64,000 nucleotides of DNA from Chitinophagales bacterium. GTDB taxonomy: Bacteria > Bacteroidota > Bacteroidia > Chitinophagales > LD1. A model generated the notes under the pieces. That model worked only from the letters and a program-made list of their open reading frames with translations, was not told where the DNA came from and did not search any database. Positions 45,995 through 54,678 of this stretch are shown here, piece by piece. The translations under genes and the position numbers were made by a program. The DNA is taken from the NCBI GenBank assembly GCA_019638515.1, contig JAHBTS010000006.1, positions 32,001 through 96,000 on the forward strand. The letters run 5' to 3'. Each line of letters starts with the position of its first letter. Positions within the stretch are counted from its first letter, which is position 1.

Positions 45995-47419
45995 ATGAAA
46001 ATAGAACAAATTTATACCGGATGTTTAGCTCAAGGAGCATACTATATCGAAAGTAATGGAGAAGCTGCCATCATTGATCCCTTGCGCGAAGTACAGCCCT
46101 ACATTGATATGGCTCAAAAAAGAAATGCCACCATCAAGTATATTTTTGAAACCCATTTCCATGCCGATTTTGTTTCGGGGCACATAGATTTATCTAAGAA
46201 AACAGGAGCACCAATTGTTTACGGCCCCACCGAAGTAGCAACCGGATTTGAACGCATTATTGCCGAAGACAATCAAATTTTCCGCATTGGCGACATTCAA
46301 ATAAAACTTCTACACACACCCGGCCACACTATGGAAAGCAGTTGCTACCTTCTATTCGATGAAAATGGAAAAGAAACCGCCTTGTTTACCGGAGACACTT
46401 TGTTTATTGGCGATGTGGGTCGCCCCGATTTAGCACAAAAAATAGTATCGGATCTAACGCAAGAAAAACTTGCCGGATACTTATACGATTCGCTGCGCAA
46501 CAAAATTATGCCCCTGCCCGATTACATCACAGTTTATCCTGCACACGGAGCTGGCAGCGCATGTGGCAAAAACATGAGTAAAGAAACATCCGATACACTA
46601 GGAAATCAAAAACGAACCAATTATGCATTGCGCCAAGATTTAACCAAAGAACAGTTTATTACCGAAGTTCTCACCGGATTAACACCTCCTCCCGGATATT
46701 TCCCACAAAACGTACTTATGAATATCCAAGGGTACGATACCATAGACACCGTAATGAACAGAGGGAAGAAACCACTATCGCCCAACGCTTTTGATGCAGC
46801 CGCAAACGAAACCAACGCACTGATATTAGATACAAGAAATGCCCAAGACTTTGCCAAAGGTTTTGTTCCAAACTCCATAAACATTGGTATTGATGGCAGC
46901 TTTGCAGTGTGGGTAGGAACCTTAATAACCGATTTACAACAACCCATACTTTTAGTTACCGATCCGGGAAGAGAAGAAGAAGTCATTATACGCTTAGCAC
47001 GAGTTGGTTACGACAACACCATTGGTTATTTAGAAAATGGATTTTCATCATGGAAAGCAGCCGAAAAAGAAATAGAACAAATTACATCTATTACTGTTGA
47101 AGAATTAGCAGCTGCTGCCAATGCAAATCCCCACCTTTCTATTTTAGATGTACGCAAACTTAGCGAATACAATTCCGAGCATATTGTAAACGCAACTAAT
47201 GCACCTCTCGATTATATAAACAACAGCATGGCACTCATAAACAAAAACCAAACTTACTATGTACACTGCGCAGGCGGCTACCGCTCTATGGTATTTGCCT
47301 CTATACTAAAAGCCCGCGGCTACCACAACCTAATTGATGTACAAGGAGGTTTTAAAGCCATAAAAGAATACGGAAAATTCCCAATAACCGATTATGTATG
47401 CCCCACAACAATGCTATAA
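45995..47419 (+). CDS. MBL-fold persulfide dioxygenase-like protein fused to two rhodanese domains
   Basis: A 474-residue cytoplasmic protein. Residues 1 to about 240 are a metallo-beta-lactamase fold with THFHADFVSGH (H54, H56, D58), LLHTPGHT and FTGDTLFIGDVGRPDL, as in persulfide dioxygenases that oxidise glutathione or coenzyme persulfide to sulfite. The first rhodanese domain (about 265-355) has VTDPGREEE where the catalytic loop should be, without a cysteine, so it is probably inactive. The second (about 370-470) has the active loop HCAGGYRS with Cys425. This architecture matches CstB-type enzymes that turn persulfides into thiosulfate. It is the core enzyme of the operon. Confidence 0.92.
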   Translation: MKIEQIYTGCLAQGAYYIESNGEAAIIDPLREVQPYIDMAQKRNATIKYIFETHFHADFVSGHIDLSKKTGAPIVYGPTEVATGFERIIAEDNQIFRIGDIQIKLLHTPGHTMESSCYLLFDENGKETALFTGDTLFIGDVGRPDLAQKIVSDLTQEKLAGYLYDSLRNKIMPLPDYITVYPAHGAGSACGKNMSKETSDTLGNQKRTNYALRQDLTKEQFITEVLTGLTPPPGYFPQNVLMNIQGYDTIDTVMNRGKKPLSPNAFDAAANETNALILDTRNAQDFAKGFVPNSINIGIDGSFAVWVGTLITDLQQPILLVTDPGREEEVIIRLARVGYDNTIGYLENGFSSWKAAEKEIEQITSITVEELAAAANANPHLSILDVRKLSEYNSEHIVNATNAPLDYINNSMALINKNQTYYVHCAGGYRSMVFASILKARGYHNLIDVQGGFKAIKEYGKFPITDYVCPTTML

Positions 47420-47420
47420 C

Positions 47421-47648
47421 ATGAAACAAATACTTCTTCAGAAAAAAATGTGGTTTGGCATTATGGCCGGAGCCATTGCAGGATATGCTTACTACTACTT
47501 TATTGGCTGTGCCAGCGGTACTTGCGCCATTACTTCTAACCCGCTAAACAGCACTGCATACGGAGCAATTATGGGCGGCTTACTCCTAACCACTTTTGAA
47601 AAAGAAAAACAACACAAAAATTCAACAACAGAAAACAATCAATTATGA
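47421..47648 (+). CDS. Small membrane protein, DUF6132-like
   Basis: A 75-residue protein with a hydrophobic segment at about 12-32 and a second near 48-60. The GCASGTCAITSNP segment between them carries two conserved-looking cysteines. Small proteins of this type commonly sit by rhodanese and thioredoxin genes in Bacteroidota, and I believe they match DUF6132. The ATG at 47421 follows the MBL-rhodanese stop by one base. The stop overlaps the next start (ATGA), indicating coupling. Confidence 0.75.
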   Translation: MKQILLQKKMWFGIMAGAIAGYAYYYFIGCASGTCAITSNPLNSTAYGAIMGGLLLTTFEKEKQHKNSTTENNQL

Positions 47649-47893
47649 AACAAGCAACTATTGTAGATGTAAGAACGCCCGCTGAATTTATGGGAGGAAA
47701 TGTAGCCGGAAGCATCAATATTCCACTACAAGAAATTCCACATCGCCTAGCAGAAATAAAAGCTTTGCAACAACCGCTAATTTTATGCTGTGCCAGTGGA
47801 AACCGAAGCGGCCAAGCGGCAGCTTTTCTAAAAACCAACGGCATTGAATGTACCAACGGAGGAAGTTGGCTCGATGTAAACTGCCTATGCTAA
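47645..47893 (+). CDS. Single-domain rhodanese
   Basis: An 82-residue sulfurtransferase. Its opening ATIVDVRTPAEFMGGNVAGS is standard for the fold, and the active loop CASGNR holds the catalytic Cys49, with another cysteine just before it. It would carry a persulfide between sulfur donors and the dioxygenase or other acceptors. The start overlaps the preceding stop by four bases. It lacks the N-terminal non-catalytic domain of thiosulfate sulfurtransferases, as GlpE-type proteins do. Confidence 0.9.
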   Translation: MKQATIVDVRTPAEFMGGNVAGSINIPLQEIPHRLAEIKALQQPLILCCASGNRSGQAAAFLKTNGIECTNGGSWLDVNCLC

Positions 47894-47897
47894 TACT

Positions 47898-48494
47898 ATG
47901 GAAAATTTGAATAAAGATTTTTGGAATGAACGCTACCGGAGCAGCCAAACCGGATGGGACTTAAAAGCACCATCGCCTCCGCTTACAGTTTACATAAATT
48001 CGCTAGAAAACAAAAATCTGCACATACTTATTCCAGGCTGCGGCAATGCTTACGAAGCCGAATACCTTTTAGAAAAAGGCTTTACCAATATCACTTTAGT
48101 TGATATTGCAGAAGAAGCCATTATGCGCCTTCAACAAAAGTTTAAGGGCAAGCCAATTCAAATTATTCATTCCGATTTTTTTGAACACCAAGGCAAATAC
48201 GATGTAATTCTGGAACAAACTTTTTTTTGTGCCATTCACCCTTCGCTACGTACAAAATATGTGCAGCACGTCCACCATCTTTTAAAAGAAAACGGAGTAT
48301 TGGCAGGCCTACTTTTCAATTGCAACTTTGAAAAAGAAGGTCCACCATTTGGAGGTGAACTAACGGAATATCAGCAGCTCTTTCAACCCTACTTTGAAAC
48401 AAAACACATGAAACTTGCCACCAACTCGGTAAAACCAAGAGCAGGCAACGAACTCTTTATTCAACTCATAAAAAAACAACCTAGTTTATGTTAG
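47898..48494 (+). CDS. Thiopurine S-methyltransferase family SAM-dependent methyltransferase
   Basis: A 198-residue enzyme. FWNERYRSSQTGWD near the N-terminus is the TPMT-family entry motif, IPGCGNAYEAEYL is the SAM-binding motif I, and LVDIAEEAI and EQTFFCAIHP follow as in the family. Known bacterial relatives methylate thiols, selenium or tellurium compounds. Set inside a sulfide/persulfide operon and overlapping the next rhodanese by 7 bp, it may methylate sulfide or a small thiol. The substrate is inference; the family assignment is firm. Confidence 0.88.
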   Translation: MENLNKDFWNERYRSSQTGWDLKAPSPPLTVYINSLENKNLHILIPGCGNAYEAEYLLEKGFTNITLVDIAEEAIMRLQQKFKGKPIQIIHSDFFEHQGKYDVILEQTFFCAIHPSLRTKYVQHVHHLLKENGVLAGLLFNCNFEKEGPPFGGELTEYQQLFQPYFETKHMKLATNSVKPRAGNELFIQLIKKQPSLC

Positions 48495-48802
48495 AAATGC
48501 TAAAACAACTTTTGGGTTTAGGTCCATCGGTAAACTATAAAGAATTGATGCAGCAAGGCGCACAAATTGTAGATGTACGCACCAAAGCAGAATTCAATGG
48601 AGGCCACATTCGCGGCTCAGTAAATATACCGCTCAATAATCTTTCGAACCATTATGCTTCTTTAAAGAAAAACAAGCCCATAATAACCTGCTGTGCTAGT
48701 GGCGTAAGAAGTGCGCAAGCCAAAAGTATTTTGAAAGAAAACGGCTTCACCGAAGTTTACAACGGTGGTGGCTGGATGAGTTTAAAAAACAAAATTTCGT
48801 AG
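48488..48802 (+). CDS. Single-domain rhodanese
   Basis: A 104-residue sulfurtransferase that overlaps the methyltransferase gene by 7 bp. An extra N-terminal stretch of about 25 residues precedes AQIVDVRTKAEFNGGHIRGS, and the active loop is CASGVR with Cys69. The CCAS arrangement is the same as in the 82-residue rhodanese upstream, so the two may be duplicates with different partners. Confidence 0.9.
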   Translation: MLEMLKQLLGLGPSVNYKELMQQGAQIVDVRTKAEFNGGHIRGSVNIPLNNLSNHYASLKKNKPIITCCASGVRSAQAKSILKENGFTEVYNGGGWMSLKNKIS

Positions 48803-48808
48803 TTGCAT

Positions 48809-49069
48809 ATGTTACAAAGAATCACCGGTGGATGGTCCACCATTAGAGTTATTTATCTGCTTTTGGGCATAGCTGTTATTATACAAGGTGTAATAGAAAA
48901 ACAATGGTTTGCCATAATGTTTGGCGCCTACTTTGCATCTATGGGATTATTGAACTACGGATGCGCAGCCGGAGCTTGCTACACGCCTCCGGTACGTAGC
49001 AACAAAACTACACCTCAACCTCCGATTGAAGAGGTACAATTCGAAGAACTAAAAACAAAAAAACAATAA
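48809..49069 (+). CDS. Small DUF2892-like membrane protein
   Basis: An 86-residue protein with two hydrophobic helices (about 14-30 and 35-50), then GCAAGACYTPP with two cysteines and a Pro/Glu-rich tail. It resembles the membrane part of YgaP-type proteins. The ATG at 48809 is preferred to a TTG at 48803. It is the next-to-last gene of the run and ends three bases before the thioredoxin gene. Confidence 0.75.
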   Translation: MLQRITGGWSTIRVIYLLLGIAVIIQGVIEKQWFAIMFGAYFASMGLLNYGCAAGACYTPPVRSNKTTPQPPIEEVQFEELKTKKQ

Positions 49070-49072
49070 GCT

Positions 49073-49387
49073 ATGGAAACAAACAATCAACCAAAATCTT
49101 TTCAAGAACTTATCAACTCCAACAAGCCGGTGTTGGTAGATTTTAGTGCCGAGTGGTGCGGCCCCTGCAAAATGATGAAACCAATTTTAGACGAATTAAA
49201 GGCGAAAGTTGGCGATGCTGCCAGCATTGTAAAAATAGATGTAGATCGCAATCCACAGGCTGCCGCTGCCTTTCAAATTCAAGGTGTACCAACTTTAATT
49301 CTCTTTAAAAACGGAGAAGTAAAATGGAGACAAAGCGGTGTTTTGCCTGCAAATTCCCTAGAGCAAATTATCCGCCAACACCAATAA
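49073..49387 (+). CDS. Thioredoxin
   Basis: A 104-residue cytoplasmic thioredoxin with the canonical WCGPC (C29, C32), the buried Asp in LVDFSAEW, and the cis-proline loop GVPTLILF. It reduces disulfides and persulfides. As the last gene of the sulfide operon it probably regenerates the rhodaneses and releases sulfide from persulfide. The main cellular thioredoxin may be encoded elsewhere, so trxA is not assigned. It converges on yraN with four bases between the stops. Confidence 0.92.
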   Translation: METNNQPKSFQELINSNKPVLVDFSAEWCGPCKMMKPILDELKAKVGDAASIVKIDVDRNPQAAAAFQIQGVPTLILFKNGEVKWRQSGVLPANSLEQIIRQHQ

Positions 49388-49391
49388 AAAA

Positions 49392-49757
49392 CTATTCGGC
49401 AATAGGGAAAAAAGCATCTTCAATATGATGCAAGTGTAGGTGCTGGGGTGTTTTGTAAACACTAATTACATCGAACCTAACTTCCCCGGAAAGTTTATGT
49501 TCCTCCATAAAATGAGCAGCAGCTAACGCCATTAGTTGTTGCTTTTTTTTATGCACTGCCTCTTCGGGAAATCCAAACTTTTCGGAGCTTCTGGTTTTAA
49601 CTTCTACAAACACTACTGTGCTTTGCAGTATAGCAATAATGTCTATTTCTGCTTTTTGAAAACGGTAATTGGTAACCAGCACTTCAAAACCTTTGGAGCG
49701 CAGTAAATTTGCTGCTGCAACTTCGCCTTGTTTTCCGGTTTCGTTGTGCAGTGCCAT
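49392..49757 (-). CDS. YraN family (UPF0102) endonuclease-like protein
   Basis: A 121-residue protein with the YraN fold signature: GKQGEVAAANLL, then NYRFQKAEIDIIA and VFVEVKTRSSEKFG, which contain the Glu, Asp and ExK residues of a Holliday-junction-resolvase-like nuclease. The length is normal. The function is unproven in general; a DNA processing role is assumed. It begins four bases after the UDP-glucose dehydrogenase gene on the same strand, so the two are likely co-transcribed. Confidence 0.93.
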   Translation of the reverse strand: MALHNETGKQGEVAAANLLRSKGFEVLVTNYRFQKAEIDIIAILQSTVVFVEVKTRSSEKFGFPEEAVHKKKQQLMALAAAHFMEEHKLSGEVRFDVISVYKTPQHLHLHHIEDAFFPIAE

Positions 49758-49761
49758 TGGC

Positions 49762-51069
49762 TTACACTTTAGTTCTGCCTATGCTTTGGTAGCTAAAGCC
49801 CAATTCTTTCATGGTATCTAAGTTAAAAACATTCCTACCATCAAAAATAACCGGTTCTTTCAGCAGCGATTTTATTCTGTCGAAATCCGGAGAACGGAAG
49901 GCATTCCATTCTGTAACTATTACTAAGAAATCGGCTCCGTTTAAGGCATCGTACTCATCGCTGGCAAAAAATACTTTATTGCCATAAATGCGCTCTACAT
50001 GTGCAATAGCTTCGGGGTCGTAAGCGCGCACAGTTGCGCCTGCTGCCAATAGTTCATCTATTAAATACAAGGCCGGAGCTTCGCGAATATCATCGGTATT
50101 GGGTTTAAATGCTAAACCCCAAACAGCTACCGTTTTTCCTTGTAAACCACCTTGGTAGTGAGCCGCTATTTTGTTGAAAAAATATTGACGCTGCAATGCA
50201 TTCACTTCCATTACTGCGTTTAATATTCCAAAATTATATTCGTATTCTTTTGAAGTAAAATGAAGCGCCTGCACATCTTTAGGAAAGCAACTGCCGCCAT
50301 AACCAATTCCTGCGTATAAAAATTGCTTACCAATACGCGAATCGGTGCCAATTCCTTTGCGTACCATATCCACATCGGCACCTACTTTTTCGCAGAGATT
50401 GGCAATTTCGTTCATAAAAGAAATTTTGGTTGCCAAAAATGCATTTGCCGCATACTTGGTTAATTCGGATGAGCGCTCATCCATAAAAATTACGGGATTG
50501 CCTTGCCTTACAAATGGCAAGTACAATTCTTCCATTATTTTCTTTGCTCTTTCGCTCTGTGTACCTACCACCACTCTTTCGGGCTTTAAAAAATCTTGCA
50601 CAGCCACACCTTCGCGTAAAAACTCGGGGTTGCTAACTACATCAAATTCTACTGCTGCATGTTGAGCAATTGCTTGACGCACTTTTTCTGCCGTGCCCAC
50701 AGGTACTGTGCTTTTATTTACTACAACTGCATATTCTTTTAAAATCTTGCCCAACTGCGATGCTACGGCTAAAACATATTTTAAATCGGCACTACCATCT
50801 TCGCCCGGAGGAGTTGGCAGCGCAAGAAAAATAACTTTTGCTCCTTCAACTCCCTGTTCTAAAGAGGTTGTAAAACTCAGTCTTCCTTGCTTTACATTTC
50901 GTTCAAACAACAAATCTAATTCCGGCTCAAAAATTGGCACTTCTCCATTCTTAAGTTTCTGAACTTTTTCTTCGTTAATATCAATGCATGTAACATGATT
51001 TCCGGTTTCGGCAAAGCACGTTCCGGTAACTAATCCAACATAGCCTGTTCCTACAACTGCAATTTTCAT
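49762..51069 (-). CDS. ugd: UDP-glucose 6-dehydrogenase
   Basis: A 435-residue enzyme that oxidises UDP-glucose to UDP-glucuronate with two NAD. The N-terminal Rossmann motif is AVVGTGYVGLVTG; the catalytic cysteine is in GIGYGGSCFPKD; KPNTDDIREAPAL is the conserved C-terminal block. The closely related UDP-mannose/HexNAc dehydrogenases are an alternative, though the pattern fits UGD best. A DegT aminotransferase gene lies eight bases upstream on the same strand, so the pair probably makes nucleotide sugars for surface polysaccharide. Confidence 0.92.
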   Translation of the reverse strand: MKIAVVGTGYVGLVTGTCFAETGNHVTCIDINEEKVQKLKNGEVPIFEPELDLLFERNVKQGRLSFTTSLEQGVEGAKVIFLALPTPPGEDGSADLKYVLAVASQLGKILKEYAVVVNKSTVPVGTAEKVRQAIAQHAAVEFDVVSNPEFLREGVAVQDFLKPERVVVGTQSERAKKIMEELYLPFVRQGNPVIFMDERSSELTKYAANAFLATKISFMNEIANLCEKVGADVDMVRKGIGTDSRIGKQFLYAGIGYGGSCFPKDVQALHFTSKEYEYNFGILNAVMEVNALQRQYFFNKIAAHYQGGLQGKTVAVWGLAFKPNTDDIREAPALYLIDELLAAGATVRAYDPEAIAHVERIYGNKVFFASDEYDALNGADFLVIVTEWNAFRSPDFDRIKSLLKEPVIFDGRNVFNLDTMKELGFSYQSIGRTKV

Positions 51070-51077
51070 TCTATAAT

Positions 51078-52199
51078 TTATACTGTTTTAAAGTAGTCTT
51101 TTACACTTTCGGCAATATAAGCAAACATTGCCTCGTCAAACTCTGTGTGAATAGGCAGCGAAACCGAATTTAGGCAATGCCATTCGCTGTATGGGAAATC
51201 GCCCAACTTCCATTTACCATCCGGATTATATGCTTTTTCTACATGCAAAGGATTGGGATAATAAACCATAGTTGGCACACCGCGCTCTTTCAAAAACTCG
51301 CGCAAATTATCTCTGCTTCCTTTGTTTACTTTTAAGGTGTATTGGTGAAATACATGTGTAGAATTAGCTGCGCGGTAAGGTACCGTAAGTTCGCTCATGC
51401 CCTTGAAGGCGTTATCGTAAAAATCTGCTACTTTATTTCTAGCTGCAGCATATTCATCTAAATACTTCAGTTTCACATCTAAAACTGCTGCCTGTAAAGT
51501 ATCTAAACGCGAATTGATACCAACCACTTCGAATTGATACTGTACTTTTTGCCCGTGATTGGCTACCATTTTTAGTTTGCTTGCCAAAGCATCATCGTTA
51601 CAAAAAAGTGCACCACCATCGCCATAACAGCCCAAGTTTTTAGAAGGGAAAAACGAAGTGCAGCCTACAGTCCCCATGGTTCCCGCTTTTTTGGTTTCTC
51701 CATTGCCAAAGGTATAGGAAGCACCAATGGCTTGTGCCACATCTTCTATTACAAAAATATTATGCTTGGCAGCCAATGCTAAAATAGGCTCCATATCTGC
51801 ACACTGCCCGTACAAATGCACGGGAACAATTGCTTTTGTTTTGGGGGTAATTGCCTTAGCAATAGCCTCAACATCCATTGTAAAAGTACTTTCATTTACT
51901 TCTACAAACACCGGTGTAAGTTTTAAAAGTGCTACTACTTCAACCGTGGCGGCATAAGTACATGCCGGTGTAATTACCTCATCACCCGGTTGTAAATCGA
52001 GTGCCATCATGGCAATTTGCAGCGCATCGGTACCATTTGCACAGCCAATTACATGCTTTACATTTAAGTACTGAGCAAGGTTATCTTCAAATTTTTTAAG
52101 CTGTGGCCCTTTAATAAATGCGGCACTTTCAATTACTTCAGCAATTCCGGCATCTACCTCTGCTTTTATTTTGTGATACTGACCTACCAGGTCAACCAT
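51078..52199 (-). CDS. DegT/DnrJ/EryC1/StrS family aminotransferase
   Basis: A 373-residue PLP-dependent sugar aminotransferase (ATG at 52199; a GTG at 52214 would add five residues). The cofactor lysine is in FFPSKNLGCYGDGG; GCANGTDALQIA and EVITPACTYAATVEV are the family blocks, and VVGINSRLDTLQAA is the dimer and substrate loop. It would aminate a nucleotide-linked keto-sugar. It precedes ugd by eight bases, so a UDP-sugar from UDP-glucuronate is a reasonable but unproven substrate. Confidence 0.93.
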   Translation of the reverse strand: MVDLVGQYHKIKAEVDAGIAEVIESAAFIKGPQLKKFEDNLAQYLNVKHVIGCANGTDALQIAMMALDLQPGDEVITPACTYAATVEVVALLKLTPVFVEVNESTFTMDVEAIAKAITPKTKAIVPVHLYGQCADMEPILALAAKHNIFVIEDVAQAIGASYTFGNGETKKAGTMGTVGCTSFFPSKNLGCYGDGGALFCNDDALASKLKMVANHGQKVQYQFEVVGINSRLDTLQAAVLDVKLKYLDEYAAARNKVADFYDNAFKGMSELTVPYRAANSTHVFHQYTLKVNKGSRDNLREFLKERGVPTMVYYPNPLHVEKAYNPDGKWKLGDFPYSEWHCLNSVSLPIHTEFDEAMFAYIAESVKDYFKTV

Positions 52200-52262
52200 T
52201 TTAATTTCTTTCACTTTGTAACTTTATTTAAAAACGGTGGCGAATATAATAGATTTGCATTC

Positions 52263-53036
52263 ATGCAATTCCGCATTATTCTATATGTTATTTTAGTTGG
52301 GTTGGCTACTGTGCTGCACGCACAGGACGAAGAATTTATTTCTGACAGAAATTACACCAGTGCTTTTTTAATTGCTCCGGCATATTCTTTCCAGTTTCCG
52401 CTGGGCGATATGCAGAAACGGTTTGGCGGAAATTCCAATTTGGGAGGAACTGTAACATACCAGTTTTTAAAACATTGGCACATAGGCATAGAAGGCGGTT
52501 TTCTTTTTGGCAATAGGGTAAAGGAAAACACTATGCTCGATAGCCTTTCAACAGCGCTTGACGGCAACTATGGGAAATTTATTAATGCTACAGATAATTC
52601 GCTGGTAAACTTATCGCTCCAAGAACGCGGTTGGAACTTAAAGTTCGTAGCAGGAAAAACTGTTATACTTAGCAAAAAGCAACATGCACTCAATCATTCC
52701 GGTTTACTGTTTCTTACCGGGATAGGTTTTTTGGAACACAAGGTTTTAATTGATGTGCGCGAAGATGTGTTACCACAATTGAATAAAACATATAGAAAAG
52801 GTTACGACAGGCTCAGCAATGGCTTTGTAATTTCTCAATTTATTGGAGGTATATTTTTGAAACATAAAAAATGGTTTGCGATTTACGGTGGCATACAAGC
52901 AGATGTTGCCTTTACAAAAAATAGAAGACCGTGGAATTTCGACACGTATTCAGCAGATACGCACCAAAGAGTAGATGCCTTTATTGGCATTAAACTAGGA
53001 TGGATTATTCCTGTTTTTAGGAAAAAACAACAATAG
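52263..53036 (+). CDS. Outer-membrane beta-barrel-like protein
   Basis: A 257-residue protein starting at 52263, with signal peptide MQFRIILYVILVGLATVLHA. The mature part begins as a PorT-like or OMP-type barrel (FLIAPAYSFQFPLGDMQKRF, then NLGGTVTYQFLKHWHIGIEG) and continues in alternating strands with short turns. No specific family is certain. TAGATTTG five bases before the ATG resembles a -7 box, but no partner -33 box is found at the right distance. It diverges from the aminotransferase gene. Confidence 0.78.
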   Translation: MQFRIILYVILVGLATVLHAQDEEFISDRNYTSAFLIAPAYSFQFPLGDMQKRFGGNSNLGGTVTYQFLKHWHIGIEGGFLFGNRVKENTMLDSLSTALDGNYGKFINATDNSLVNLSLQERGWNLKFVAGKTVILSKKQHALNHSGLLFLTGIGFLEHKVLIDVREDVLPQLNKTYRKGYDRLSNGFVISQFIGGIFLKHKKWFAIYGGIQADVAFTKNRRPWNFDTYSADTHQRVDAFIGIKLGWIIPVFRKKQQ

Positions 53037-53041
53037 GAATA

Positions 53042-53071
53042 TTGCAACTAAGAAATTAGCTTTTACCTTAG
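53042..53071 (+). promoter_or_regulatory. Possible promoter for the small basic secreted protein
   Basis: TTG (53042-53044), a 19-nt spacer and TACCTTAG (53064-53071), one base off the TAnnTTTG consensus. The start codon is 21 bases downstream. Confidence 0.35.
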
Positions 53072-53092
53072 GTTTTAATAAAAAACATTCAT

Positions 53093-53380
53093 ATGAAAAA
53101 CCTGAAATTTTTAATGCTTTCGATGTTTGCTACACTAATGCTGAATGTAGCTATTCTACAAGCCAACGCTGCCACTACACACTCGCAGCAACAAGCAAAA
53201 GCCAAAACAGAAACTGCTGCTAAAACAGCCAAAAAGCCTGCTGACGGCAGAACCAAAACCGGAGACAAAATTGACAAAACTCTAAAAGGACCAAACGGAG
53301 AAACAGTTTACACCGGCCCTAAGGGTGGCAAATACTACCTGAATAAAAAAGAAGAGAAAGTGTATCTAAAAAAAGAGTAA
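53093..53380 (+). CDS. Small secreted basic protein with PBCV-adaptor-like motif
   Basis: A 95-residue protein with a signal peptide (about residues 1-26, ending QANA). A Lys/Ala/Thr/Gln-rich linker follows, and then a C-terminal motif with YTGPKGGKYYLNKKEEKVYL. This resembles the short basic adaptor repeat first described in chlorella virus PBCV-1 proteins, which is also found in bacterial secreted proteins and nucleases, usually at the C-terminus. Its role is unknown; binding to a charged polymer or partner is a guess. It is transcribed alone, with a strong terminator after it. Confidence 0.75.
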   Translation: MKNLKFLMLSMFATLMLNVAILQANAATTHSQQQAKAKTETAAKTAKKPADGRTKTGDKIDKTLKGPNGETVYTGPKGGKYYLNKKEEKVYLKKE

Positions 53381-53407
53381 TTCCTAAAAGGGATTCTTAC
53401 TATAAAG

Positions 53408-53446
53408 CAAAGCGCCAAGTGAAAATTCGCTTGGCGCTTTGTTTTT
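53408..53446 (+). terminator. Rho-independent terminator after the basic secreted protein gene
   Basis: The perfect 12-bp stem CAAAGCGCCAAG / CTTGGCGCTTTG (53408-53419 with 53430-53441) is followed by TTTTT. It ends 15 bases before the stop of the convergent ychF gene and may also help end that transcript. Confidence 0.92.
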
Positions 53447-53460
53447 ATACGGCAATATAG

Positions 53461-54558
53461 TTACACATTAAACATGAAGTGAATCACATCACCATCTTGT
53501 ACTATATATTCTTTTCCTTCACTACGCAACCTACCTGCATCGCGGGCGGCAGATTCGCTTTTATAGGTAGTGTAATCGCTATAAGAAATTACTTGAGCAC
53601 GAATAAAACCGCGCTCAAAATCGGAGTGAATTACACCTGCTGCCTGCGGAGCCTTTGTGCCTTCGTAAATAGTCCAAGCACGTACTTCTTTTTCTCCGGC
53701 AGTAAAATACGTTTGTAGTTTCAATAACTTGTAAGCAGCCTGTATAAGACGGTTTAAGCCACTTTCTTTCAAGCCTAAATCTGCTAAAAACACAGCGCGA
53801 TCTTCAGCACTTTCCAATGATGCAATATCGCTTTCTATGGCAGCAGAAATAATTACCACCTCGGCATTTTCTGTTACAACTGCATTTCTTACAGCTTCTA
53901 CAAAACTATTACCGGTTACCACACTTGCCTCATCTACGTTACAAGCATAAATTACGGGTTTGGCAGTAAGCAACTGTAAGTCTTCTACATACTTTTTGTC
54001 TTCTTCTTCTACGGGAGCATTGCGAGCGCTTTTACCTTCTTCTAAATGCCTCTTATAGATTTCTAAAACATCAATACTGCGTAATACTTCTTTATCGTTG
54101 CTCTTAGCTAACTTCTTTTGTTTATCCAGCTTTTTATCAACGCTTTCAAGGTCTTTCAACTGGAGTTCGGTATCAATAATTTCCTTATCGCGTACGGGAT
54201 TCACGCTGCCATCTACGTGAATAATATTGGAGTCTTCAAAACATCTTAACACGTGAATAATGGCATCTACCGACCGAATGTTTCCCAAAAACTGATTACC
54301 TAATCCTTCGCCTTTATGAGCGCCTTTTACTAGCCCGGCAATATCTACAAATTCAATGGTAGTAGGCAACACGCGTTGTGGCTTTACAATTTCACTCAAT
54401 CGGTCTAAGCGTTCATCGGGCACTGTAACCACACCTATGTTGGGGTCTATGGTGCAAAAAGGAAAATTGGCAGCCTGCGCCTTTGCCGAAGAAATTGCAT
54501 TAAAAAGAGTTGATTTACCAACATTGGGCAAACCCACAATACCACACTGTAATCCCAT
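53461..54558 (-). CDS. ychF: Redox-regulated ATPase YchF
   Basis: A 365-residue Obg-family P-loop protein that binds ribosomes and hydrolyses ATP rather than GTP. The P-loop is GLPNVGKST near the start, with DIAGLVKGAHKGEGLGN (G3) and CNVDEA in place of the GTPase NKxD, as expected for the YchF group. The C-terminal TGS domain ends GDVIHFMFNV. Length and motif order are standard. It is single, flanked by a lipoprotein gene upstream and a convergent small protein gene downstream. Confidence 0.96.
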   Translation of the reverse strand: MGLQCGIVGLPNVGKSTLFNAISSAKAQAANFPFCTIDPNIGVVTVPDERLDRLSEIVKPQRVLPTTIEFVDIAGLVKGAHKGEGLGNQFLGNIRSVDAIIHVLRCFEDSNIIHVDGSVNPVRDKEIIDTELQLKDLESVDKKLDKQKKLAKSNDKEVLRSIDVLEIYKRHLEEGKSARNAPVEEEDKKYVEDLQLLTAKPVIYACNVDEASVVTGNSFVEAVRNAVVTENAEVVIISAAIESDIASLESAEDRAVFLADLGLKESGLNRLIQAAYKLLKLQTYFTAGEKEVRAWTIYEGTKAPQAAGVIHSDFERGFIRAQVISYSDYTTYKSESAARDAGRLRSEGKEYIVQDGDVIHFMFNV

Positions 54559-54678
54559 GCTTTATTTTTTTGAGCGGGCAAAAGTAACAATATGCTACAG
54601 CCAAAAAAGTAGATAATTACAAAAAGAATGGGCTGCCAATAAAAATCGGCAGCCCATTGCACGCTTATGCTTTTTACT

